From Patagioenas fasciata (lineage: Eukaryota > Chordata > Aves > Columbiformes > Columbidae): a stretch of 64,000 nucleotides of DNA. The position numbers and the translations under genes are program-made. The stretch spans positions 148,737,104 to 148,801,103 of the forward strand of contig NC_092520.1 of assembly GCF_037038585.1 (NCBI RefSeq), read 5' to 3'. Positions 1 to 10,780 of the stretch are shown here, piece after piece; within the stretch, counting starts at the first letter, position 1, and each line of letters starts with the position of its first letter. The notes beneath the pieces are model-generated. The model was not told where the DNA came from. It saw nothing but the letters and a program-made list of their open reading frames with translations, and searched no databases.

Positions 1-799
1 GTAATGTTGGAGGTTTCAGCCCAGACAGTTTTTCAAAAGGAGGGTGCTGATCTAGAGCAGTGGGATATTCCCTTTTAGCCTGATGGGAGGTATATAATTT
101 TTGAGGTGTTTTATTAAGCAAAAGAGCAGTAAGAGGAAGGCAGCACACTCTGAGTCATTGGAGACTCTGAAAGAGACTGACTTGATCTTCCCTGAGATCT
201 TACAGCTTCAAGAAACCACAGAGGTATGTACTGAAGGAGGGGTAGGCTGAGTGTATCTGTCAGGGAAGTAAAGACTCCCTGGATGGTGGAAGCTGGTGAC
301 TCCTGGTACTAGGAGGAATGCTCTTGCTCTGCCTGAAGATTTATAGCTGCAAAATATATTAAGTGCTACTGCTGGAGAAAAGGGGCTGGGAGCTCTGTCA
401 AATGAAATACTTGAGCTGGCTGAGCCTGAGCCATGCAGAAGCACAAGAAGAAAGCACTGAGGGAGAGTAGATGGTGAGCCCTTGGCTGTAGGGAGCAGGC
501 CTGTCTGCTGCCCTGTTGTCTGAGGGGCTTTGCTGCTTTCCAGCACCTCTGACTTATGGAGAACCTGCTTCTCTGGTTATTGTTCCCTCCTGCCTTTTCA
601 CATGGGTATCAATGATATTGCTAAGTGAGACTTAGCAAGTATCAAATTTCATACGCATAACTTTGGGGTTATGACCAAGGGCATAAGGCCCCATGTGGTG
701 TCTCCTCAGCTCTTCTTGTCAACAATGATGCAGTTTCATTTCCATGCACATTGCATGCTCTGAGGACTGAATGCTCCTTGGAAGATCTGGGACCCCTTG
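1..799. other. Unassigned intergenic sequence at left edge
   Basis: No gene is recognised here. The longest open frame (208-546, minus) is low-complexity, rich in Ser and Pro, and has no familiar motif. The last part may already belong to the 5' region of the CR1 that is recognisable from about 800. Confidence 0.4.
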
Positions 800-1276
800 G
801 ACTAAGAGGAGGTGGGGGAGCATCTTTGCCAATAGTATGGTGAACCTGGTAAGAAGAGCTTTAAACTAGGAATGATGGGGAAAGGGAGGATGAAAATCAA
901 GTGAGGAAGTGATGGGTCAGGTTATCAAGCAAAGGATGCAGACTCATGTGAATAGAGGGGACTTTATCATCAACTAAGTAGGGCTGAAGTGAGGTCACCC
1001 AAGTACACGCATACAAAAAAGTGTCTTTAGGACAGCATTGTAGGGAATGTTCTTGTGTTCATTCTAAGAAGCTAGTGTTATTCGGTGCTTCTCTGAAGTG
1101 TCTGTGCAACAATGCATGTACCATGGGGAGCAAATAGGAGCAATGAGAGAATTGTGCAGTCATGGGACTATAATATCATTGGGATCATGGAGACATAATG
1201 GGATAGCTTGTATGACTGGAGTACTATGACAGATGGATACAGGATTTTGGTAAGAACAGGTCAGGAAGGTGAGGAA
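800..1276 (+). mobile_element. CR1 LINE, 5' segment of a split + strand copy
   Basis: The stretch around 850-880 resembles the CR1 segment just before ORF2 (a GAAGAGCTTTAAACTAGGA-type motif). From about 1090 to 1270 broken frames resemble the start of the CR1 endonuclease: a Met-Gly-Ser-Lys-type start, then an Asp-Gly-Tyr block ending in a Gly/Arg-rich stretch. The copy is cut at 1276-1277 by an opposite-strand CR1 and appears to continue from about 2061. It is degraded, with several stops. Confidence 0.6.
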
Positions 1277-2060
1277 GGGAATCATAGAATCATTTTGTTT
1301 GGAAGAGACCCTCAGGATCATTGAGTCCAATCATAATTTAAAGTTAGCACTAAACTGTGTCCCTAAGAACCTCATCTAAACGCCTTTTAAACACCTCCAG
1401 GGATGGTGACTCCACCACTTCCCTGGGCAGCCTGTTCCAATGCCTGACAACCCTTTCCATTAAGAATTTTTTTCCTAATATCCAGTCTAAACTTCCACTG
1501 GCACAACTTGAGGCCATTTCTTCTTGTCCTGTCACTTGCTACTTGGGAGAAGAGACCAACACCCTCCATGCTGCAACCTCCTTTCAGGTAGTTGTAGACA
1601 GCAATAAGGTCCCCCCTCAGCCTCTTTTTCTCCAGGCTAAACAGCCCCAGTTCCCTCAGCTGCTCCTCATCAGACTTGTGCTCCTGGCCCCTCACCAGCT
1701 TTGTTGCCCTCCTCTGCACTCTCTCTAGTGTTTCAATGTCCTTCTTATGATGAGGGGCCCAAAACTGAACGCAAGATTCAAGGTGGGGCCTTGCCAGTGC
1801 CAAGTACAGTGGCACAATCACTTCCCTAGTCCTGCTGGCCGTGCTATTCCTGATGCATGCCAGGATGCTATTGGCCTTTTTGGCCACTTGAACACACTGC
1901 TGGCTCATGTTCAGCTGGCTGTCAATCAACATCCCCAGATCCCTCTCTGCCATGCAGCTTTCCATCAGTTGCTTTTTATGTGAGAGAGCAGTGGGATTGC
2001 ATGGAGCCCTGCCTAGGGCCAGACAATGAGATAAGAGTTTATGGCTCAGGATTAATGGGT
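1277..2060 (-). mobile_element. CR1 LINE 3' part, minus strand, inserted in older CR1
   Basis: The minus strand holds a largely open frame (1387-2076) that reads as the C-terminal end of CR1 ORF2. Recognisable blocks include [69 protein letters not shown] and [21 protein letters not shown] second frame (1350-1535) gives the usual [19 protein letters not shown] block. The 3' tail at 1277-1340 has the GAATCATAGAATCATTTTG motif seen at CR1 3' ends. The copy is 5'-truncated, as most CR1s are, and frameshifted near its 3' end, so it is inactive. It appears younger than the + strand CR1 around it. Confidence 0.9.
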
Positions 2061-2420
2061 AGACCAACATGGGCAATGTGGTGCATATCTGCTAAAGATG
2101 ACCTCTTCAGGATGGAGTTCTAGATGGGGCCTTCCTTGATCAACTAGAGGGCTCACATTTGGAGACACTGGTCTTAACGGGGGACTTCAGCCACCCCAGT
2201 GTCTGTTGCAGGACACAAGCAATCTAGCAGACTTCATCCATGCATCCTGCATGGATGAACAAGGAGATCTTGATTGAACTCAAGCGTGAAAAGGAAGCAG
2301 ACAAGAGATGGGCAGTGGCTCTATTCTTTCTGGAACACTCATCCTTTCTTCCAAGTGTGCAAGGATGGTGGTTAGGAAACACAAATCCATCTGGAGTTGT
2401 GAGTCAGCACAGGCAGGATG
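2061..2420 (+). mobile_element. CR1 LINE, continuation of split + strand copy, rearranged
   Basis: Around 2165-2215 the reading LTGDFSHPSVC corresponds to the CR1 endonuclease GDFNHPDICW block. The sequence then jumps at about 2246 to a later ORF2 region (WMNKEILIELKREKEADKRW) that is also present at 8904-9055 beyond the provirus. Within this second part, about 43 bp (2310-2352) are inverted relative to the right-hand copy. It is broken and non-coding. It abuts the left LTR of the ERVL-like provirus. Confidence 0.65.
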
Positions 2421-2429
2421 CAGGAAGAA

Positions 2430-2820
2430 CTACAAAATCACAGGTGAAATGTAGAGTATATTTAATTACCTTGACAACAGGGGATCTCTGAAGCAGCACC
2501 CAGGCAGAGGCACAAAAGCTGAGCTTGGCCCAGGATGGAGGATCACTGAGCCTCCTGTTTTTAACTGTTCATCAAGGATTCACGCAGGCGCAGTTTACCA
2601 CTGTGTTTTGATCTTCCCTGTAGCAGAGCAGGAATTTCAAGCATGTCTGATGGGGCACTTCCAAGTCTATCATAGGCCAATGTTATCTAAACACAGATGT
2701 TCTACTTGTCAAACACACAAGGATAAACAAAAACTAGTGTGATACATGTATTCTTCTACACCCCAGCTGCAGGTAATTTGAGCATGTTTATAGTCCTCCT
2801 CAGCAGTTTATTTCCCCACA
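2430..2820 (-). repeat. 3' LTR of the ERVL-like provirus
   Basis: This is the copy nearest the window start. It aligns along its length with 8140-8564, for example at the block AGCACACAAGGATAAACAA-like near 2715 and 8455 and at CCCCAGCTGCAGGT near 2761 and 8500. Read on the minus strand it begins TGTGGGGAAAT at 2820, directly after a purine-rich tract (AAGGGGGTAGAA), as expected for a polypurine tract. The outer edge near 2430-2450 is uncertain. Confidence 0.8.
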
Positions 2821-5223
2821 TTCTACCCCCTTGTTCAAAGGACTACTTCCACTGGGGCTGGCAAAGCTGGAAATGTATGCTTGGGCTTGAGGGACATGGG
2901 CTAGGTTAGTTTACAGAGGTAATAAACACATAAACACATATTAAAAAAAAAAAAAAGAATAAACGTATCCCTGCAATAATGCCTTGAAGCAAGTGTCCCA
3001 TCCACCCTGTCAGGGAATTAAACCACTCTACTAGACAGACATTGCCAATACACTGTTTGATTTGATGCTCTAAGTCCTGGAGATGTTGAATGTTGTCCTC
3101 TATGCTTGCTGATTCATCAGTTATGTTGAAGTAACACGTTCAAAATTGGAGCAGCATTTCTGGTGCTGAAGAAGGAAATATTCTACCACCAATTGTTTTT
3201 GTAGTGTTCTTTGGCATGCAGGTGTTAACTCCAAATTCAAGGCAGCAATTGCCTTTGCCTGATTTAAACCTTGTGCTAGAGCACATGCCAAGTGCTCTAT
3301 ATTTGCTATCAAATACGTTATCAAGACACGTGCTTGTTGTGCAAGACTACAAAGCATGAGCCAATCTGTGATAAGGGAGGAAAACAGAAGTGTCATCTCC
3401 TTCCAGTAATACACATGCTGTTGCTCCAGGTCCTTTAGCTAATATTACTTCGTGTTTGATAGACAATTACGCTACATCAGGTTATCTACACAGATTGAAG
3501 AGGTATGGTTTGTACTTTTTCAGATTGCAAACTCAATGTCTGACTGAAATTCAATAGCAGTAATGCTGTTTCAGTGCTATCTCCTCTAGATATGGTGCAA
3601 GTATTCATCAAAGATACCTGAAATGCAAGAACTCAAGTCTGATATCACCAGATGATGTAAAGTAAGAGAAGTTGGGGTACAGAAACATACAGCATTCTCA
3701 GGGGTTATTATATGAATCTTTGTGTCTGGGCTAATAGGTCTCAGTTCTACCACACAATCTGTTGGTGTAAACAATTCACTTTCCCCTGTAGTTAGTATTT
3801 TGGGAGAGACACCATCTGAAAGAATTTAAATCTTCACCGTGTTTTGTAATGGAGGTGTTGTAACATCATCATAGGGTGTTTGATTACAAATATTCTGGCA
3901 GTTTAACAAAAAAACTGCTTTAGTAAGATGTGGACCCCATTGTTGTAAAGTTTTAGTGCTTTTTTTTTTAAGTGCTGTAAAGTTTTAGTCAGCTTTTTTT
4001 TTTTTATATATATTTCTTTCAACACCCCACTCATTTTTTTTTCAGTCAGGCCATTAGCTTGGGGATGGTAGGCAAGGTAGAATATCCAAACTATCCCTAG
4101 CCTTTGAGCTCAATCTTGGACATTATGTCCACTAAAGTGTGTTCCTTGGTCACTTTGTATTTGGTGATGAGGTCTGTGTTGATGAATGAGTTGTTAAAAT
4201 GCTTTGATTGTGCTATGCTGATTAGCATTTTTGGTGGGTCTAGCAAAAACCAGGCCTGATGCTGCATCCACAGCAGTGAATACATATCACCACCCCCTTG
4301 ATGGGGGTAGGGGGCCAATGTAATCAACTTCCCAGGTATTCAAGGCCCACTGACCCCACTTTATCTTTCTCTATGGCCTATATAATGCCCTTAAATGTAG
4401 CTGTGTACAAATAGTACAATTATGTGCATGTTTCATAAACATATAATAGCAGAGGGGTCAGATTGTGATCAATATGCCATGCATGCACAGTATGAGCTGA
4501 TCAATGTCCACAAGCTATATGTTCATTTGTACCTTGAGCACGTACTTTGGTGGAGGTCATACCATCTACTCTTTTTTTTTTTTTTTTTTTTGGTGAATCA
4601 AGCAAATAATCTTTTTCATGAGCTGAGACAGGCTTTACTTTCAAAGGATACCTTTGTACACATTGCCCAAGTTGTTGCTATATATCTGTCCCCCATAAAG
4701 GCTATTTTTGTACATGCCAGCTCTACTTGGCCCAGTAAGGCAAACTGACAAACATTTGGGGGCTTTTGTATACAACCCAACAGTCAATTTGTAAGTAATA
4801 TGCCTTCCCTTCCAGCGTGGCAAGAGATGCTATAATCAACTCAGCCTACTGACTAGATGCCTGTACACCTGTTTGCCATAATGTAATTCCTGGAACCGGA
4901 GCACATGTAACTGCTTTTCCTAGTCTTTGTCCAGCTGCTGTGGATGTCACACTTCCATCCATAAACCAAGCATTTTTTTGTGCTCTTATGTTAACTTGTC
5001 ATAAGGGGGAGCTTCCTCCACAGGAGATGTAGGGTTATCTCCACAAGGAAGAGTTCCTCCTAGTGTAAGCATATGAATTAAATGACTCCATTCCTAGAAG
5101 AGTGTGGAGTGGTTACATGTGGTCTTCCTGGTAGAAAACATTTCTGTAAATAATATTTCCATCTCCTACCTGTGGCTGCCTGAGCTGCCCCTGCGTGGGA
5201 CCTAATGGAACCATCAGTAAGCC

Positions 5224-5335
5224 AGTTATAGAATCATTTAGGTTGGAAAAGGCCCTTAAGATCATCAAGTCCAACTGTAAACCTAATACTGCCAAGTCCA
5301 CCACCATTAATACCACCAGTGTGACAAAAAATCTC
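5224..5335 (-). mobile_element. CR1 LINE 3' end inserted in the provirus
   Basis: The ATAGAATCATTTAGGTTGG block followed by AAGATCATCAAGTCCAACTG and a CCAAGTCCACCAC block is the classic antisense CR1 3' end. It interrupts the pol region of the ERVL-like element, so it post-dates that insertion. It is severely 5'-truncated; the right limit is uncertain. Confidence 0.85.
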
Positions 5336-5591
5336 TGCAATACCCTAAAAGTCCCAAGAAGGTCTGTAGCTGGTTTACTGCAGTTGGTACAGAAAACTGC
5401 TGGACTGTTTGCTCTCTCTTATTTGGTATTCCTCTAATTTGTCCATGCTAAATAATTCCTGAAAGTCATGCAGTAGCACTGGGGCCCTGCACTTTCTTTT
5501 CATTAGTTGCCCAGCCTTGGTCCTGTAAATGTGCTTTCAGAGATTTTGTACCTACTTCAGTTTTTTGTGACTCTGCCATAATCGATAGATC

Positions 5592-5746
5592 ATCACAGAA
5601 TCACAGCATGGTGGGGGTTGGAAGGTGCCTCTGGAGATCATCCAGTCCATCCCACCTGCTAAAGCAGGTTCACCCAGAGCAGATCACACAGGAATGTGTC
5701 CAGGTTGATCTTGAATGTCTCCAGAGAAGGAGACAGTAGTGGACCA
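5592..5746 (-). mobile_element. Second CR1 LINE 3' end inserted in the provirus
   Basis: The segment opens with ATCACAGAATCACAGCATGG and GGTTGGAAGGTGCCTCTGGA. It continues with ATCATCCAGTCCATCCCACC, GCTAAAGCAGGTTCACCCAG and TCTCCAGAGAAGGAGAC, the antisense 3' end of a CR1 subfamily different from the copy at 5224. It lies inside the RT region of the provirus. Confidence 0.85.
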
Positions 5747-8139
5747 CAGCACTATATCAGCCACTGTCATTTGATGGAAAAGGGAGGTACTGTGTTTGTA
5801 TCCCTGAGGCAACACCTGGAAAGTACGTTGCTTTTGTTGCCAGGCAAAGTCAAACTGGTCTTGCCATTGCTTCAGAAAGCCTATCAAAAAGAAAACATTA
5901 GCAAGATCTATCACTGCCTTCCAGGTTTATACATTTTTGCTGATTTTTTTCTACAAGAGTAACCATGTCTGGTACATAAATGCAAGTGTGGGGGGTGATT
6001 TTACTCAGTTCTCTATAATCTAAAGTCATTCTCCAAGTGTCTGGTTTTTGAACAGGCCAAACAGGACTATTAAAAGCCATCAAGGTTTCCTTAACAATTG
6101 TTGAAGTGCCTGAATGGTTTGAGTAGTTTTTTCCTCCCCTCTGGAATACGATATCATTTTGCAGTTACCACCTTGGCAGGCATGGGCAGCACAACAGGAT
6201 CCCACTTCAGGAATCCACACAAGACGGTGACAGATTGAATAGCGAATCCCACTTGCAAAGTCCTGAAGCAGAAGTGACCATTTAGTATTTCAACTGTTTG
6301 TCCTACCAACACATCAATACACAAGATACATTCTTTAATTGGGGCAATTAACACCATCATGGTAAGTGAAATGGCATTTCCTGCTGTTAAGGTAATCTTA
6401 GCTTGGAGGGCTGGTGTTGGATTTCCCCCTAATCCGCAGATCTGTGATGCTGCTTCTTTATTATTAATATTACTCTGCAATACAGTAACTTCACCTCCAG
6501 TATCCACCAGAGCTAACACATGTAAAATCCCCCCAGAATGACACTTTATAGTTAAAGGAACACAGTGGTGTTGGTCACCCTCACAGTAAGAGGCTACGGT
6601 GGCAGCAATTTTGGGGGACCTGCCCAACCTTCATTTCTGCTGTCTTGGTATTTTCTAGTTAGTGCCTTGCCTTGAGGTGGCAGGTGGAGCTGAGGGTACT
6701 TAACGGTTCCTTTGCATAGGATCTAACTTTTGCGATCAACAAAACATTTCTCATGTTTTGATCCTATTTATTTCTGCTTATGGGATCCTGGCTCACAGAA
6801 AATCATTCCAAATTTGTTTCCTCATTGCCTGTAATGTAACTCCTTTTGATTTTGCTGACTTTCCTTTATCTGCCACCAGCACAGATGATCCTGAAGTTCC
6901 AGCCCAAATTTCCCTCAAGGTATTTTCTAGGTCATATACATCACCAGTAGCATTTGTGACTACTGGTATAATCAAATGAAGGATTTTAGTGAAGTAGGTA
7001 TTCCTCTCAAAAACTGTGGTTTGATACTTCTTATTACTGCTACCTTGTCTGGACTGTATCCTGTAATCAATGCATGAACCATCCCCATCTGTTGCACTAA
7101 ATCCCTTCACCATTGCACACCCATTTCTGAGGGATAACACTAATTTGATAGGTTCAGCATATGCTGTTAAAACTGCTGCACACAACCATTGGCGAAGTGT
7201 AGGTGCAATAACATCTTGCCCATCAGCATCTCTATTTTGCAACTGAGTGTATCCTGATCTGTGTCCTGATCATTGCTGGCTATAGGGCTTAATAAATCTT
7301 TTTTCACCCATTGATAACCAGACAGATGTACCTCCACTATACCAAGCTTGCAAAATCCATGCCACTATGCCTTCCCCACTCTTTTGCTAACAGAGCTCTA
7401 AAAATTCCCTTAACTTTTTCAGGGTACAAGTACGCATGGCCTGTATTTCCCCATCCATTTGTTCTTGCTGCCCTTTCATTTGTAAGAGGGGTCATGCTTC
7501 TACCGCCTCCCTGCCTTCTAAATCTGATTCAAACTCAAGCTCAGAGCCCCAAGATTCACTCTAGATATTTCCGTCGCATTCTTTGGGATCCCACAAACAT
7601 TTTGTGGTGAGAGCACAAACTTGGGAAATCAAAGCCTTACTCTTTCCAGATCTGTCCCTTTGTTTATTAGTAATATGCACTACCAACCACTACATGGTGC
7701 TTTGCAGCCCCTGGCAGCACTCGAGTAGTAATCCCTTCTTGCACAATTTTCTTTGCATCTTGTGAAGTCCTGACTTCTCTTTCCAGCTTTCTTATTTTAT
7801 TCTGTAATACAACAACTTCACCATCAAAAGGTCTAAGACCAGTAACTAATAATGATCTCAGTGTCCCTGCTGAACTTGTGACAAGACTCCAATGCTCATT
7901 CCATGGCAGTCCGCACATAGCCGTTCCAGTTCTCTGGGAGGCAGCCACCATGCTGTCATCTGTTGCAGGCCATGCTTCCAGTGTAGCCAGGAGAGTGGTC
8001 ATGGAGGTCCAGTGCTTAGTACTGGGCCATCCCAGAATACAGGGAGTCACTGTCATGGCCTCACTGGTCCCTGACTTTTGCTGGCCATGGCATGGCTCTT
8101 CCTGGATCCTGCCAACTCTGCCAAATATATGAGCCAATA

Positions 8140-8564
8140 CAGGTAGCATGCAGGAGCAATCACAAACCCACAAACGATATTTTAAAAGTATATTTATTTT
8201 CATTACCTCACCAGCCAGGAGATGCCCAAAGCAGCACTGCGGCAGAGGCACACAGGTGGAGACATAGGCACCACTGAGCTTAAGCCATGCTAGAGGATCA
8301 CTAACCCTCTTGGTTTTGCCTGTTTATAAAGGATTGGTGCAGTTTATCACTGTGCTTCGATCTTCTCCATAGCAGGGCAGCAATTTCAAGCATATCTGAC
8401 AGGGTGCTTCAAGTTTATCATAGGCATATACTGTCTAAACACTTGGCAAGCACACAAGGATAAACAACAATTAGTATGTTACATGTATTTTTCTATACCC
8501 CAGCTGCAGGTCACTTGGACGTGTTTATAATCCTCCTCACCAATTTTCTGTTCTTATTCCACAG
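8140..8564 (-). repeat. 5' LTR of the ERVL-like provirus
   Basis: Partner of the LTR at 2430-2820. On the minus strand it begins TGTGGAATAAGAACAG at 8564. The inner boundary near 8140-8172 is approximate, because no clear primer-binding site was recognised. Sequence to its right (from 8565) is CR1, showing that the provirus entered an existing CR1. Confidence 0.78.
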
Positions 8565-9175
8565 TGTTTCAACAGCTTCTTAACACAGGAGATTGAGGAG
8601 CTGATGAGGGGAGATGCTCTGCTTGCAGTGATTCTTACAATTTGGAGTCCCAGTCAGCAGCCTTGAGATGGAGCTCAGGATCATGAATGGAGGAAAGAAG
8701 GCAAAAACCAGAATCATGGTCCTGGATTGCAACATGCCAGACTTTACCCTGTTCAGGGATCTACTTGGATTAATCCATTTGATATGATCCTGAAGAGAGC
8801 AGGAGAGCTGGTGTGTTCTGAGGTTTGTTTGTTTTTTCCCCACAATCTCAAGAATGGTCTATCCCTGTGTGCAGGAAAACCTGCAGAGGTGGCAGGAAGG
8901 CCTGCATGGATGAACAAGGAGATCCTGACTGAACTCAAGCATGAAAAGGAAGCAGACAAGAGATGGAAGAAAGGACAAGTGTTCCAGAAAGAATAGAGAT
9001 ACTGTCGAAGTGTGCAAGGATGGGGGTTAGGAAAGACAAATCCATCTGGAGCTGAATCTGGTGAGAGATGTGAAGGGGAACAAGAAGTGCTTCTGTAAGA
9101 GAGAATGTGGGCCCACTCCTGAATGGGGCTGGGACTTGGTGAAGAAGAATACTGTGCCACCACAGAAGGTTTTAT
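8565..9175 (+). mobile_element. CR1 LINE, mid-ORF2 segment of the split + strand copy
   Basis: The sequence resumes exactly at the right LTR edge with a block resembling the end of the CR1 endonuclease (FLTQEIEEL-like, near 8575). It continues through LFRDLLGLI-like remains near 8750 to an open stretch at 8905-8996 reading GRPAWMNKEILTELKHEKEA and KRWKKGQVFQKE. The CR1 N-terminal RT leader follows to about 9170 with stops. This is the uninverted counterpart of 2246-2400. Confidence 0.75.
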
Positions 9176-9571
9176 GAAGAAGAGATATTGATTTCAAGGA
9201 GAACTTAGGCAGAGCTTAACTGTAGATTTTTATTGTAGAAATGAATATGTTATCAGTGGCTGTTAAACCTGAGCATATAACATGATATTAGTACATGTTG
9301 CCATTAACAATGCAACCTGTATGTAGTCTTTGTAAAAGCTTGTTCCACAGATATGTGTAAAAGCATGATGTTTTCAGCAAACTTCAGTGTACCCTCCAGA
9401 ACATTCAGTATTGTACAAGTAAGAGACTGACAGCTTTGTTTCACTTGGAAGATGTGACAAACAATGAGGCCATTGTACCTCACCACAGAGGAATTCTGTA
9501 CAGCAGTGCCTCTACCAGAAAGGACTGTCCAATGCCATATCATTGCATGCTTCCCAGCGTTGGAAGAGACA
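9176..9571. other. Unassigned sequence between CR1 and LTR
   Basis: No coding or repeat identity is recognised. It sits within the gap that splits the + strand CR1, so it is probably part of the same LTR-element insertion, or an older independent insertion. Confidence 0.3.
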
Positions 9572-10159
9572 TGTAAGACTTCTCACTGTGACTTTTAAAA
9601 ACATCGATAAAGAGGACTAACGCTTGAAGGGTTAACAAAACAATTGTCGAACTCAAAGCCAAATGGAACAGGATGACTTTGTAGACTCCGCAAAGGTAAG
9701 TGTTCAGCTGCATCCTTGAGTGGATGAGATAAGGGAGTCTTCAGCACAGAGCGGGAGGACAATCCAGTTATAAGCAGCTCAGCAGTTTGAGCCTCGGACA
9801 ACTCAGCATGCTAGGCTAAAGGTAAAAAGTGCACAGCGAGGTAGACTGCAGCCTTCATCCAAAAGACCCCGGCTCATGACCACCAGGAGGCATTGCGCAG
9901 GCACAACAGGGAGCAGCCGAAGGTGAAGACTGTGGAAATTATTTCTTGGAACTCATTTTAATAGGAATGGCCTTTTCGGGGAAAGGTTATGAATATATAT
10001 AGGCTTTCCTGGGATTACCATGAATATGTAACACTTTACTACATTTAACCAAGCTTGTTGCTGCTGGGGGTGTGCAGGTCTGTGGTGGAGTGATCCCCCA
10101 TGTGCCCAGCACTGAATAAACATACCTTCTTTATAAAGTACTTTTTCCGTGTGTCAACA
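9572..10159 (+). repeat. LTR 'A', + strand, old (ERVL-like?)
   Basis: A TATA-like run (ATATATATAGG near 9993) is followed by a hairpin-like GGAGTGATCCCCCATGTG block, CAGCACTGAATAAAC (polyadenylation signal near 10115) and a T-rich tail. The reverse complement of 13042-13669 aligns through most of its length, for example at the AAAGGTAAAAAGT and CTCATTTTAATA blocks and at the stretch around AAAGGTTATGAATAT. It splits the + strand CR1. The exact ends are approximate and no convincing target duplication was found. Placing it with ERVL-type LTRs is an inference from the 3' hairpin and polyadenylation block. Confidence 0.65.
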
Positions 10160-10224
10160 TCTTTTTCTCTTAAGCATCTTGTGCCTTTTTCTTGAGATCA
10201 AGAAGAACCAGAACCTCACACTGC

Positions 10225-10282
10225 AAAGCAGACATAGAAAAGATTGAGATCCTAGATGCCTTCTTTGCCTTAGTCTTAATAG
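10225..10282 (+). mobile_element. CR1 LINE, small ORF2 segment of the split + strand copy
   Basis: The reading DIEKIEILDAFFALVL corresponds to the CR1 block usually seen as MEKAEVLNAFFASVF, which follows the region seen at 9060-9175. It shows that the CR1 continues after LTR A. Confidence 0.7.
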
Positions 10283-10430
10283 AATCATAGAATAATTTGG
10301 GTTAGAAGGGACTTTTAAAAGTCATCTAGTCCAATACCCCTGCAATGAGCAGGGATGTCTTCAACTGGATTGTGTTGCTATCAGGCCCAGTATGAGCTGA
10401 AGTGTTGGATAGTGAGGTAGACTGGAAACA
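10283..10430 (-). mobile_element. CR1 LINE 3' end nested in the + strand CR1
   Basis: AATCATAGAATAATTTGGGT, AGTCATCTAGTCCAATACCC and GAGCAGGGATGTCTTCAACTGG-like text form an antisense CR1 3' end. It separates two parts of the older + strand CR1 (10225-10282 and 10440-10780). The right edge is approximate. Confidence 0.85.
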
Positions 10431-10439
10431 GCCTGAACT

Positions 10440-10780
10440 TCTGAATTCAAAGGGTTGTGATCAGCAGCACAAACACAAGCTGGATACCAGTCCCTTGTCA
10501 ATACTACAATAATAACACTTAGCATCTTCATTAATGACCTTGATGATGGGGCAAAGTGCATGCTTACAAGTTTGCAGATGAATCAAAACTGGGAATAGTG
10601 GTTGATGTACCTGGTGATGTCTGTCTGAAAAGAGACAACTGACAGGTTGGAGAAATGAGCTGAGAAGAACCTCATGAAGTTCTGTAAAGGGAAGTGCTGT
10701 CCTGCACCAGGGGAGGAATACCCCCATGTACCAGTAAAAGCTGAGGTCGGACTTACTAAAAGCAGCTTTGCAGCGAGTCT
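10440..10780 (+). mobile_element. CR1 LINE, reverse transcriptase segment of the split + strand copy
   Basis: In broken frames the sequence reads IQRVVIS-like, then FINDLDDGAKC-like near 10530, a KFADDTKLG-like block near 10570 and a LEKWAEKNLMKFCKGKC-like block near 10645-10700. These are the order and content of the CR1 RT palm and connection. It is heavily decayed and appears to be the last recognisable part of the copy that began near 800. Confidence 0.75.

Larger units (their letters stand above)
2430..8564 (-). mobile_element. ERVL-like endogenous retrovirus, decayed provirus with both LTRs
   Basis: A minus-strand proviral fossil of about 6.1 kb is bounded by two related LTRs. In the direction of transcription its parts are: 5' LTR (right end), a gag-like region about 6.8-8.1 kb, a retroviral aspartic protease region about 6.15-6.63 kb, reverse transcriptase remains about 5.7-6.1 kb, integrase-like remains about 4.0-4.4 kb, a possible env-like region about 2.85-3.8 kb, a purine-rich tract, and the 3' LTR. 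The RT block resembles that of ERVL elements. The element is clearly broken in every region, by well over ten changes, and two CR1 3' ends have inserted into it. The LTRs differ visibly by substitutions and gaps, so it is old. Confidence 0.85.

Noticed and set aside
1357-2123. Three + strand frames of 78-123 codons
   Set aside because: They are the antisense of the minus-strand CR1 ORF2.
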